Assembly: GCA_019916065.1 (NCBI GenBank)
Contig: CM034238.1
Span: 27,577,246-27,641,245 of the forward strand
Direction of reading: 5' to 3'
Length of the DNA stretch: 64,000 bases
DNA from: Vitellaria paradoxa
Lineage: Eukaryota > Streptophyta > Magnoliopsida > Ericales > Sapotaceae
In this document: positions 30,981-42,500 of the stretch, piece by piece
Position numbering within the stretch: position 1 is the first letter of the stretch
Layout of the letters: each line of letters opens with the position of its first letter
Position numbers and translations under genes: made by a program
The notes under the pieces: model-generated
Told to the model about the DNA's origin: nothing
Databases searched by the model: none
Seen by the model: only the letters and a program-made list of their open reading frames with translations

Positions 30981-31790
30981 AGGTTGTTAAAATCGAGATT
31001 TTACTTAAAATCGGTAGAAAGTCCAAAAATCGAGTCGTAAAATTGTAAGATTTTACCAAATGCCTATAAAACAAAAATATAGTCTATTATCCTACAATTT
31101 TTTATTTAGAGCTTTCATTTTTTTTGATAAGTTGATAATTTTATTAATAGGAGAAGAAAGAAAATACATGTGTCAAGAAAAATGCCATACCCAAAAACTT
31201 ACTCATATTAACAAAACGAATCCTCAACAAAGTTTACAAAAAATTCTATATCTGGTTCTATAATCCCTTTACCCAACTACACAATTAAGACTATTAAAAT
31301 GATTGGTGTGATTTATACAGTTGATATTAAAATACTAACTTCGTTTTATCCTAATTTTTTGTTTGAGTTGAAATTTGTTTGTAATATTTTATCATAAGTC
31401 TCTTGGTTTCTGTCCTAGTTACTAAATTTAATTTATGGTAGTCACTTTGGTATAACAACGCACATGGTTCTCAACTAGTGTAGTATAGTGAATAATAGTA
31501 TTAGAGAATTAAAAAAACTAAAAAACAAAGTAATAAGTGAAATAGTTGTGGCATATTATTTGAATAAAATCATAAAAATTCATTTTATTTGACAAAATTA
31601 TACAAAAATACTTAATTTTTAAAATCAATAAAATCACCTATAAAATTAAGATTTTACTGATTTTACGTTCCAAAATCGAGATTTTACCTATTTTGTCCCT
31701 GTTAAGATTTTACATAAAATCAAACAAGTTTTCCTACTCTAAATCGTAAAATCGTAAGATTTTAAGATTGAAATCGGGATTTTAATAACA
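30981..31790. mobile_element. MITE nested in the MULE
   Basis: The ends form an imperfect inverted repeat (left GTTGTTAAAATCGAGATTTT; right, reverse complement, TGTTATTAAAATCCCGATTT). The element is flanked by identical 13-bp direct repeats TTGGTGGTTAGCA (30968-30980 and 31791-31803), long enough to include a 9-11 bp Mutator-type target duplication. The interior has several TTAAAATC/GATTTTA blocks and, near 31105-31150, what looks like a LINE tail in minus orientation. Confidence 0.65.
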
Positions 31791-31803
31791 TTGGTGGTTA
31801 GCA

Positions 31804-33744
31804 TTGCTGGAATTTTGTTGTCAAATGTGTTGAAGTACAGGTTGGCTTGTGTGTTTGTAAGCTATTTTTTTGGTTAAGAATGTCTGAGCTGGGCATATGT
31901 TTGCATGCTATTTTTTGGTGCATGGTTGACTACTATATGCTGGAATGGTTGACAACTTGCATGTCGTTTTTTGTAAACAGTTTGCATATTAGATTGCTAG
32001 GCAAGTGTTTACATGAGCTACACATTGGATTGCTGCTATTTAATCCAATGGTGGACTAATTGCTCCGTGGTGCATGGTTAGCAATTTTTTGCATGCTGCC
32101 TGGTGCATGAGTTCTCTTTTTTTTTTTTTTTTTTGTATGCTGCTGTTTTGGTAGGATGCTTTTGTTTGGTATGATGCTTTTGTCTGGAGTCAAAATGCCA
32201 AAGTTTTTTGGACTACTTCTGTTTGGTAGTTTTTTGGAGTCAGCATGCAGCATTTAGTGTAACTAAATTGTTGATTCAATATTTTTGGTATGATGCTTTT
32301 TTTCTTTTAATGCATTCCATTATGCACTGCCATTCACACGAAACTCCAATCATCTTCTCATACGACAAATCTCAACTCAGATGCCAATAAATTCAACTCC
32401 AACAAGTGCAGGCACCTAAAGGCATTGGAAGGTATTAGTTTCATCTATTCAAAACTTCCATCTTCACAGTGCCATAATCAAGTCATCTAGGAATAGAAAT
32501 TCTCTGGTTTCACCAAATAGAAGCATCTTGCAATGATTACATAATATATAAAAGGTCCTCTAAACCAAAAACCATGTCGATTATTACCACTAGATAACGG
32601 CAAATTAAATCAATTATAGCAAATAAATTAAAGCACATTGAGTGTATTAACAAATTTATCATTCTTCATTAACAATAACTTCATATTTATTGGAGTAAAA
32701 AAACTTCATATTTATTAATAGCAACAAATTATAGTAATTCTCATTACACACTACAACATGTTGAATCCATTAAACCAAAGTTATTGTTCATTAACAATAA
32801 CATGTATATTAATTACAATTGCCATTACAAGACTAGTCATTCATTACACTAAAATCTCAACGTAAATTAAAAAGATATTGACTGGTTAGGTAATAGAAAA
32901 TGCATCAAAAATATTGAAATTAGAAATGCTTTTTTAGTCAATGCCGAGTGAAACCAAGTACAATATCAAGCAACTTATCCCTACCCAAGTTCCAACAAAA
33001 GTTTGCTTGTATTCCTTTTCCTTGCACTATATTTTTTCACCTCTTCTCCAATCTATCAATCTTCTCCAAAAGTTGTAGAACAACCTCCTTTCCACATTCA
33101 CACATTGGTGGGTCAATCTATCTAAAAAAACTACAACTTGATGCACCCTGCAAATCAAATCAATAGAAACTGTAAACTATATATATATTGTATAGAATTT
33201 TTAATTTTCTAAAGCTCTATTAGGTTTCAAATTTTTAATTATTTTTGGGTTTAATTTTATTTTCATAGTCTGATATCAGGGAGCAATCAATTTAAACTAG
33301 AAATTTTACCCCAAAATTTCATGCATGTAGCATAAATACATAATACCCAAATCAAACCTAAAAAACTTACCCCAAATCGTCCATACCTTCCACAACCTAG
33401 AACCTCCTATCTATGTTAGCTTCAGTACATGATGTCCGTTCTAGAGCCACAACACTGCAATAGTACTTTTGCACTGAAGATTTTGAAACTTCAGACCCAG
33501 ATCAAGAAGCATGGGACGAAGACGACATCCCCACTTCTTTGCCTTCTTCTTGCACTTAGGCATCACTTCAGTGAAGACACTTTACAAATGAAAAGAAACA
33601 AATACAAAGAATGTATAATTGCTTCTCTTGGACTCCAAGGTTATTTCTGTCAGTTCACAACATTTTTTATTGTTGGATATAAGACACTTGTACTTTCCAA
33701 GCACGTGCATCATACTAATTATTAACTCCAACAGTTCTGTCAAA
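31804..33744. other. MULE 3' non-coding interior
   Basis: AT-rich sequence with a T-run near 32117-32134 and no coding pattern I can support. A less AT-rich block at 33400-33560 might be a captured gene fragment, but I do not recognise it. Confidence 0.4.
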
Positions 33745-33853
33745 TGCTGCATTTTGGATAATAGCACAGGGGGTATTAGTGCATAATACTGAAGTTGAAG
33801 GGATTTAAGTAATTTTCGACCAAAGTATATGGGTGTAAAAGTAATTAGCTCTT
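33745..33853 (-). repeat. MULE right terminal inverted repeat
   Basis: Reverse complement of the left repeat at 26935-27045. It includes GGGGGTATTAGTGCATAATA and the tip ending GTAATTAGC. Confidence 0.75.
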
Positions 33854-33868
33854 TATTTTATCTATATA

Positions 33869-34190
33869 CTAGCAACAATAACCTGTGCCTATGGCACTTT
33901 GAACAAAATTAGTATTAAATTTTTTATATAATTAAAACTTTGGATAAAAAGTTCAAATTAAAAAATTATGATAATCCATGAGTTTTTATTTTTTTTCCAA
34001 GACTTTAAACCCTAGTAGCTACTACACGTGTTTTGGTTTCTTTAAACAAAATTAGTATTAAATTTCTTATATGGTTAAAACTTTGGACAAAGAGTTCAAA
34101 TAAAAAAAAACTATGATAATCAATGTATTTTAATTTTTTTTCCAATACTTTAGGCTCTAGCAGCTAGTATATGTGTTTTGGTTTCTCTTT
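33869..34190 (-). mobile_element. Helitron-type 3' terminus (partial element)
   Basis: Read on the minus strand, a perfect 5-bp stem hairpin (GTGCC-ATA-GGCAC, 33897-33885) is followed by 12 bases and then CTAG (33872-33869) with a T as next base. This is the standard plant Helitron 3' end (hairpin, 10-12 nt, CTRR, insertion before T). The 5' end of the element was not found. The adjoining 33898-34185 consists of two tandem copies of a unit of about 145 bp. Confidence 0.6.
33898..34185. repeat. two-copy tandem repeat, unit about 145 bp
   Basis: Both copies contain AAACAAAATTAGTATTAAAT, AAAACTTTGGA and TATGATAATC(C/A)ATG. They lie directly inside the Helitron-type terminus, suggesting duplication within that element. 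Confidence 0.75.
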
Positions 34191-34793
34191 CTTCAATTAA
34201 TTTTTCATAAGTACCATAAAAAAAATAAATTATGGTACTTTAATTTGGAAGGTTTAACTTTCTAAAAACCATAATTGCGTAGAATTTAAGTTAGCAGTTT
34301 TTATTTGTATATGATATGGGTTCTAGGGTACTGCAATAAAAAATGAAGGATTAAGATTTGTTTGTATTTAATTTAATTAAAATTATTTTGAAAATAAAAA
34401 TAAATGTTTAAAAAATTTGATTAGAGTGCAATCAATGCATAATGTCAAAAGTCACATGTCATTAAAGTACATTCAAATCTTAGCCTTTTATTTTTCCACT
34501 GCAACCGCTGCAATGGATTTTTTCATTGCAGCCTCCTAAAATCCATATGATCTTCCACTCTTGAAATATGATGAAATTTAAAATGTCCAACCTGTTTTGT
34601 GAGATAGATGGCAGTAAGGTTTACTAAAATAAGAATTCATCAGAAAGTTAAAAATATAAAAATGATCTCAATTGTTGAATGAAAGAAAAAAATTTTAACT
34701 GTTAGATTTTAGTTTGTGAGAGGATTATTTTTACAAAACCGTCCTATTTTATTATATATCTGTATCTACATCTATATATCTATATATTTATAT

Positions 34794-35120
34794 CTATATA
34801 CTACTATAAAAAGTCCCAATATTCGAAAACTTTTTTTAATTACTTTACCCCTTCTTTTTTTCCAATTTAACCCAAATATGTCCCTCCATTATCTTTACTC
34901 TGTTGACTATTTTACTATTTTATCCTTATTTCTTTAGTTTAGCCTAATCCTTTCTCTCCATTTTCATCATTTTATTAATTTACCCTTTTTTTTCCAATTT
35001 AACCTAAATCTGTCCCTCTAATATCTCTACTCTATTGACTATTTTATCCTTGTTTCTTTAGTTTAATCCAATTTTCTCTTTCCACTATCATTATTTTACT
35101 ATTGTACCTTTCATTTTCTA
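34794..35120 (+). repeat. tandem repeat of about 140 bp, with a possible Helitron 5' start
   Basis: Begins TCTATATACTACTATAAAAA, similar to plant Helitron 5' ends. It then holds two copies of a unit with CCAATTTAACCYAAATNTGT, TACTCTNTTGACTATTTTA and TTTCTTTAGTTTA (about 34857-34985 and 34993-35120). The Helitron reading is weak because no matching 3' end was seen. Confidence 0.4.
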
Positions 35121-35759
35121 ATCTAATTCAACTCTGTAACAGAACTTCCCGTCAGCGCTCCATTTCTGTTACTTTTCTCTAACACCCTCCATTATCACGG
35201 TTACACACTGGCATTCTTAACCACCCCTCTAATCGATTCTCACATAACAATATTCTTAATTTGTTAATTTGTATAATTAATTCTAATTCAACTTTGTAAC
35301 CCAACTCTATCCCACGGGCACTTCCCACCCAGCTCTTCTCTTTGATACCCTTCATGTGTTAGAAAAAGTGTTGGAAAAAGTATTGGTGAGGATTCTTCTT
35401 CATGTGTTGGAAAAAGTGTCTATTGTCATTGGTGCGACAGGGTTAGAATAGTTGACTATGTATACTACTACAGTCCTCCTTGTAACCGTTTGTCCATAGT
35501 GGAAATTTTAGTCTTCATAGCCCGAGATTTTTCTACCCTTATTTAAATCATTGTGTTCAATCTCTTTTATTTTTCTGTATTATGAGATTATTTACTTGCT
35601 TGATTCATTTTATAGCTAGCAAAAAGTGAAATTTCACGATTGATGCATTTAGCTGATTCCAAATATAAGCCACAAAAAATTAGTTAGAAGTTATTTTCTA
35701 TATTGCATGTTGAAAAGGTTAGGTGAAAATAAAAAAAACGTGTCAATATCATTTCTAGT

Positions 35760-36660
35760 TGGAGATGTCATTTCATTTTAGGGAACCCTCATATATAATA
35801 CCTTCCCATTCCACACCTAAGCAATATAGGACAAACTCATATATAGAACCTTCTCATTCCATACCAAGACGATGTGGGACAAAGGCATTACTTCTCTAAG
35901 GCAATGTGGGATAAACTCATATATAGCACATTTCTTTTCACATCCAGGCATCTTTGTGTGTTAAAGAAAGTCGAGTGAAGATAAAAGAAACATGTCGATA
36001 TCTATTTCTAGTTAGAGATATCGTTCGTTTTAGGTAACCCTCATATAAACATCTTCCCATTCCATACCCAAGCAATGTTAGACACTCATATAGTACATTC
36101 CTATTACACACCCAAGTGATGTGGGTCAGACTCAAATATAGCACCTGCCTGATGTGGGACAGAGGCATATATAACACTTTCTCGTTTCACACCCAGGTGA
36201 TGTGGGACAGAGGCATTACTTATCTGTTTTACCCCTTGCTTTACTCTCTTACAAATAGTGGGACAGAGGCATTGCTTATCTGTTTCACCCTTTGCTTTAC
36301 TCTCTCACAGACAGAGTCCTTCACAGGTATAGGTCTAGCACAATCCACAATCCTCCCCCTAATGCATCGTCACGTGGCTTACACTTCCAGTTGGTTAAAC
36401 TCTGATACCATCTATAACGATTCATAATCTACGTAGTACAATATTGTCTACTTTTGGTTTTGCAAGCCTTGCAATTTTGTTTTTTTTTTTTTTTTTTTTT
36501 TTTGAGGCCCATACTGGCGCCCTAGATTTTGCATTGTACTAAGTAGATTATTGAACCTTCATATATAGTACATTTCCATTCCACACCAAAACGATATAGG
36601 ACAATGGCATTACTTTTTGGTTTCACCCCTAGTTCATTCTCCCACAGGCAGAGTTCTTCA
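35760..36660 (-). repeat. cluster of degenerate LTR/TRIM-like direct repeats
   Basis: At least eight copies of a phrase like GATGTGGGACAGAGGCATTA occur between 35822 and 36620, mixed with CATTCCACACC and ATATATAGCAC phrases. TGGTATCAGAG on the minus strand (36410-36400) matches the tRNA-iMet primer site. The layout fits several overlapping or nested LTR-type insertions, too decayed to delimit. It includes a run of 22 T at about 36480-36502. Confidence 0.5.
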
Positions 36661-36663
36661 TAG

Positions 36664-39439
36664 TTTAGTTAACTAAGCTTCCTGGGGACGCCTCAAAGAT
36701 TGATGATGTTGGAGGTGATGCGGAGAAGAAAATTGTTGAGAGTTTGAAAAAACTTCGAATTGGCCTCGTCGAGGATGATAGGTTCTTTTTGATTGGGTCC
36801 ATTTTGAGTGCTGAGGATAAGTTGGAGCTAATCGAGATGCTGTTGAAAAATATCGGCACTTTTGCTTGGATTTCGTAAGAAATGCTAGGTATTTTCCCAG
36901 AAATCATGACTCATAGGCTGAACGATAACCTAGGGGCAAAGCCTGTAGTACAGAAGGCGAGATGATCAGCATTACAGCACGTCAAAACCGACATTGAAGA
37001 GGTCAGCCGGCTGTTAGAGGCTAAAGCCATTAGGGAAGTTTCATATCCTGAGTGGTTGGCCAACATAGTTGTTGTGAAAAAGAAGAATGGGAAATAAAGG
37101 GTCTGTGTAGATTACACGGACCTAAACAAAGCTTGTCTGAAGGATCCGTTTCCCTTACCAAAGATCGACCAACTCATTGACTCCACAGCCGGAAGTTTCA
37201 GGATGCATGTCTTTTTTGGGTGTGTTTGGAGTGATAAAAATGAGATAAATTGAGATAAATTGAGAGTTCGTAATGCGTGCAATGAAAGAAAAAAGTTGAT
37301 GTGATATAAAGTTAACAGAGATTTATAGATTTTTTTTGTTGTTGTTTGCAAACCAAACGGAGCCTCTAGATGCCTACCGTGGGTACCATCAAATCCTTAT
37401 GTATGGCCCTGATGAGGAGAAGACATCATTTATCACCCCGCAAGGGGTTTATTGCTACAGGGTCATGCCATTTGGATTGAAAAATACTAGCGCTACCGAT
37501 CAACGATTAGTCATGAAGATATTCAAGGAAGACCTTAACAGGATAATGGAGGTCTACATTGATGACGTGGTTATAAAAAACAAAGAATTAGGTACCCATT
37601 TTCAACATCCGCAGCATGTTTTTTCTACTCTCGACAAATATGGATTGAAGCTCAATGCCGCCAAGTATACCTTCAAAGTAAGCTCTGGAAAATTACTGGG
37701 CCACTTGGTCAGTAGGAGAGGAATTGAGGCTGATCCCAACCAAATCAAGGCAATAAAGTTTATCGCTCCCCCACGTACTAAAAAAGAGATTCAAAAGCTT
37801 ACTGGGATGGTTGCAGCACTTAACAAGTTCATCAGCTGATCATCTGATAAATGCCAACCATTATTTAAGCTCCTGATGGGAGCTAATAAGATGAATTAGG
37901 ATGCTGAGGCAGACCCAGTATTAGAAAAGCTTAAAGAATACCTGACGACTGTTCTCTTTTCAACTCCCCAGCCAGGGGATATGCTCCAATTATATTTGGT
38001 AGTTTTAGAACATGTTGTCAGTGCTGTCCTGTTGAGAGAATAAGAGGGCCAATAAAACCCCATTTACTACGAAGTAAAACTTTGTAGGGGGCAAAGACCA
38101 GATATCTACCTCTAGAGAAGTTAACTCTGGCATTGGTGATGGCTTCTAGAAAACTGGCCCATTATTTCCACACTCACACTATTCAAGTTGTGACGGATCA
38201 ACCAATTTCCCACCTGTTGAAGAGAGCTGACATCTCGGGGGGATGGCCAAGTGGGTAGTTCTCTTGGGGTATTTGACATAAGGTTTGTGCCGAGGACAAC
38301 AATAAAGGCACAAATCTTGGCTGATTTCGTGGCAGAGTTTATCACTCCAGTCCCAGAGTAGATACAAGAGGTCTAGTAGGTTGAAGTCAAGATTGAAGCT
38401 GTTGCCGACCACGAAGGACTTGTCAACTTCCACCTCTCAACCGTGGCAGCTGGAAGGTGACGGCTCCCATTGAAGAAGAAAGCTAGGGTGGGCGTTGTAC
38501 TGACCCCAGAAGTAGTAACCATTGAATATGTAATAAAGCTTGGCTTTGAAGCTACTAATAACAAAGCCGAGTACGAGGCCTTTCTGGCTGGGCTCAACAT
38601 TGCTCAATGCCTTTTGGCTAAAAATGTGTCAATAAAGACTAACTCTTAGTTGGTTGCAAACCAATTGAAAGGTTAGTACGCGATTAGAAATGAGAAGATG
38701 GCAGAATACTTGGAGTTGGTCAAGAAGAAACTAGAGAATTTCAATATGGTGAGCGTAGAGCTTATTGGAAAAGATCACAACTCTCACGCCGATGCACTCA
38801 AACATTAGTTGCATCCCTCCATATGAGGCTAGCCAACACAGTTTTCTTGGAAGTCCTTGAGAAGCCGAGCATATCCAAGGGTGCGGAGATGGCATGTATT
38901 GAATTGTCACCATCCTGGATGGATCCTATTATCTCCTATCTAAAAGAAGAGACTCTCCCTGAAGACAAGATGGAAGCGAAGAAGCTAAGAATCAAGGCAA
39001 CCAAGTTTTGGCTCTCTCCTGATCATAAGCTATATAAAAAGTCTTTCACGGGGCCTTACTTTTTATGTGTTCATCCTGACAAAGTACAAGATTTTCTTTA
39101 TGAGCTGCATGAGGGGGTCTGTGGAGCACATACTGGGGGCAGATCCTTGGCCCATCGGGCGATTACACAAGGTTACTGGTGGCTGAGAATGGGGAAAGAT
39201 GCACAAGCTTATGTCCGTAGATGCAAAAAATGCCAAAAGTTTGCCCCCATACTCATTAGCCGGCAATGAACTAAGTCTACTCACCAATCCCTGGCTGTTT
39301 GATCAGTGGGGACTTGATATAGTAGGCCCGCTACCCACTATGACTAGAAACATAAAATGGTTAGTGGTCAGCATAAACTATTTCACTAAGGGGTTGAAGC
39401 AGAGCCTTTAGCACATATAAGAGATACTGATACTATTCG
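36664..39439 (+). pseudogene. decayed Tat-lineage Ty3/gypsy pol
   Basis: Closely related at protein level to the intact pol at 39540-42836 but interrupted by stops, frameshifts and a MITE (37206-37362). Recognisable parts in order are reverse transcriptase (VYIDDVV near 37552), the first RNase H (near 37950-38340), the second, Tat-type RNase H (TNNKAEYEAFLAG near 38557), the HHCC integrase zinc finger (EGVCGAHTGG and CKKC near 39111-39230) and the start of the integrase core (WGLDIVGPLP near 39310). It runs into the assembly gap in the integrase. gag and LTRs are not seen on its left side. Confidence 0.88.
37206..37362. mobile_element. small MITE inside the decayed Tat pol
   Basis: About 155 bp of foreign sequence splits the reverse-transcriptase reading between the TAG(C/S) segment and LDAYRGYHQ. 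The ends are inverted (left GGGTGTGTTTGG; right, reverse complement, GGCTCCGTTTGG), which resembles hAT-type MITE tips. The target duplication is not clear. The intact copy downstream lacks it, which defines the insertion. Confidence 0.65.
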
Positions 39440-39539
39440 NNNNNNNNNNNNNNNNNNNNNNNNNNNNNNNNNNNNNNNNNNNNNNNNNNNNNNNNNNNNN
39501 NNNNNNNNNNNNNNNNNNNNNNNNNNNNNNNNNNNNNNN
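39440..39539. other. assembly gap of 100 N
   Basis: Exactly 100 N, a conventional scaffold gap of unknown true size. It joins the integrase of one Tat copy to the start of pol of another copy. The missing sequence probably includes the left element's end and the right element's 5' LTR, gag and protease. Confidence 0.99.
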
Positions 39540-42500
39540 ATCGATGATGTCGGTGGTGATCCGCAGATGAAAGCCACAGAGGGTTTAGAGAAATATCAAA
39601 TTGGCTCGGTTGAGGATGATAGATTCTTCCTGATCGACGCTAACCTGAGCGCCGAGGAAAAACTAGAGCTAACGGAGATGCTCTTGAAGAATATTGGAAC
39701 GTTCGCCTGGACTCCACACGAAATGCCAGGCATTTCCCCCGAAGTCATGACCCATAAGTTGAATGTGAATCCGGAGGTAAAGCCTGTGGTACAAAAAGCA
39801 AGGCGATCAGCTCTCCAACACGCAGAGGCTGTCATTGAGGAGGTCGGCCGACTGTTAGAGGCGGAGGCCATTCGGGAAGTCTCATACCCGGAGTGGTTGG
39901 TTAACACGGTCGTGGTCAAGAAGAAGAATGGGAAGTGGAGAGTCTGCGTAGACTACACAAACCTGAACAAGGCCTGCCCTAAGGATCCATTCCCCCTACC
40001 AAAGATCGACCAACTCGTTGACTCAACTGCTGGATGTTCCAGGATGTCGTTCCTGGACGCTTATAGAGGATATCACCAAATCCCTATGTTCGGCCCTGAT
40101 GAGGAGAAAACTTCTTTCATAACCCCCCGAGGCATATACTGTTACAGAGTTATGCCATTCGGGCTAAAGAACGCTGGAGCCACCTATCAACGGCTGGTTA
40201 CGAAAATATTCAAAAAAGACCTCGGACAGACGATGGAAGTCTACATTGATGATATGGTGGTGAAAAGCAAGGAGCCGAACACACATCTCCAACATCTCCA
40301 ACACGTTTTCTCTACCCTTGATCGGTATGGGTTAAAATTAAATGCTGCCAAGTGTGCCTTCGGAGTTGGCTCAGGTAAATTTTTGGGCCACTTGGTGAGC
40401 AGAAGGGGAATTGAGGCTGATCCCGAGCAAATACGTACCATCCAATCCGTTTCTCCCCCACGCACTAAAAAAGAGGTCCAGAAGCTCACAGGGATGGTGG
40501 CAGCACTCAACCGGTTTATTAGCAGATCATCCGACAAGTGCCGACCATTCTTTAGACTGCTCAAAGGGGTCAATAAGATGCAATGGGATGCTGAGGCGGA
40601 TGCGGCACTGGAAAAGCTTAAAGAATACCTGACAACTGTCCCGATATTGTCAACACCGCAGCCAGGGGATATTTTGCAGCTATATCTGGCAGTCTCAGAG
40701 CATGCAGTCAGTGCCGTCTTGCTGAGAGAGGAACACGGGAAGCAGCATCCTATTTACTATGTGAGCAAAACAATGCAAGGAGCAGAAACCAGATATCTTC
40801 CCCTGGAGAAGTTAACCTTGGCATTAATAATGGCATCCAGGAAGCTAGCCCATTATTTCCATGCACACACCATTCAAGTTGTCACCGATCAGCCAATTGG
40901 CCATGTTTTAAAGAGGGCTGATGTATCGGGCCAGCTAGCAAAGTGGGCAGTTTCCCTTGGTGCATTCGACATAAAATTCATCCCAAGAACCGCGATAAAA
41001 GCTCAAGTCCTGGCCGATTTTGTAGCGGAATTTTCCACACCAGCATGTGGTCAAACAAAAGAAGTATGGCATGTTGAAATAAGGTCTGCCCCGGCCGAAC
41101 ACAATGAGGCCGAACAACCTTGGCAAATCGAGGTTGACGGATCTTCCACTAGAAAAAGAGGCGGCGTGGGCATAGTTCTGACTACACCAGAAGGGGTCTC
41201 AATAGAATATGCAATAAAACTCGAGTTCGAGGTTACTAATAATGAGGCGGAGTATGAAGCCCTCCTGGCTGGACTCGACATCGCTCGGCGGTTGATGGCG
41301 GATGATATTGTAATAAGGACTGACTCTCAGTTGGTTGCTAACCAGCTGAAGGGTGAGTATTTGTCCAGAAGTGAAAAGATGGCAGAATATTTAGAAGTCG
41401 CAAAAAAGAGAATTGAAGGCTTTAATAAAGCTAGCGTAGAGCTCATTGGCAGGGATCATAACGCTCATGCTGATGCACTTGCAACGCTAGCCGCCTCTTC
41501 TCGAATAAGGCTAACTGACCAGGTCTTTATGGAAGTCATAAAGAGGCCGAGCATAACGAAAGACGTAGAGGTAATGTGTGCTGACCTAGCCCCATCTTGG
41601 ATGGATCCAATCATCACTTACTTGAAGGACGGAACACTTCCCGAAGACAAGACAGAAGCAAAGAAACTAAGAATAAAAGCCGCCAGGTTTTGGCTCTCTC
41701 CTGACCAGAAGTTATACAAAAAGTCATTCACAGGCCCCTATCTTCTTTGTGTTCATCCCGATAAAGTGCAAGACTTTCTTTACGAGTTTCATGAAGGTGT
41801 CTGTGGAGCACATACTGGGGGCATATCACTGGCGCACCGAGCAATTACTCAAGGGTATTGGTGGCCGAAGATGGGATATGACGCTCAGGCCTATGTTCGG
41901 AGATGCAAGAAATGTCAGAAGTTCGCTCCCATTCCTCACCAGCCAGCCCAGGAACTCAGCCCGCTTACCAGCCCCTGGCCGTTCGCTCAATGGGGACTTG
42001 ATATTGTGGGGCCCCTGCCTTCTGCTTCGGGAAATAGGAAGTTCTTAGTGGTCGGCACCGACTACTTTACTAAGTGGGTGGAAGCGGAACCCCTAGCTCA
42101 CATCAAAGATGCTGACACCATTCGATTTATTTGGAAGAACATCATTACCAGGTATGGCATCCCTAGGACACTTATTTCCGACAATGGGACGCAATTTGAC
42201 AGTGCCCCATTTAGGGAATATTGTTCTAGATATGGAGTCAAGAATATTTACTCTACCCCAGCTTACCCTCAAAGCAATGGTCAAGCCGAAGCTACGAACA
42301 AAGTCATTCTCAATGGGATTAAGAAAAGACTGGAAGCGGCAAAAGGAAGATGGGTGGATGAATTGCCATCAGTACTGTGGACCTACCGAACAACCCCTAG
42401 AAGATCAACCGGAGAATCTCCCTTCTCTCTAGCTTACGGTATTGAAGCCGTCATACCCTTAGAAGTTGGCCTCCCGAGCATCATAACTCTATCATTTGAC

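Larger units (their letters stand above)
26935..33853 (+). mobile_element. MuDR-type MULE, full length but decayed
   Basis: The left terminal inverted repeat (about 26935-27045: TTAATTGCATTTATACCCC, then CCACTTACACCCCTCAACTTC and TTATGCACTAATACCCC) is mirrored at 33745-33853. Between them lie a broken MuDR-family transposase, a nested MITE and long AT-rich filler. Total length is about 6.9 kb. Target duplications are not clear. It abuts the preceding long-inverted-repeat element with only about 15 bp between them. Confidence 0.75.

Noticed and set aside
34794..34815. Helitron 5' end partner for the 3' end at 33869
   Set aside because: The orientations are opposite (plus versus minus), so they cannot be the two ends of one element.
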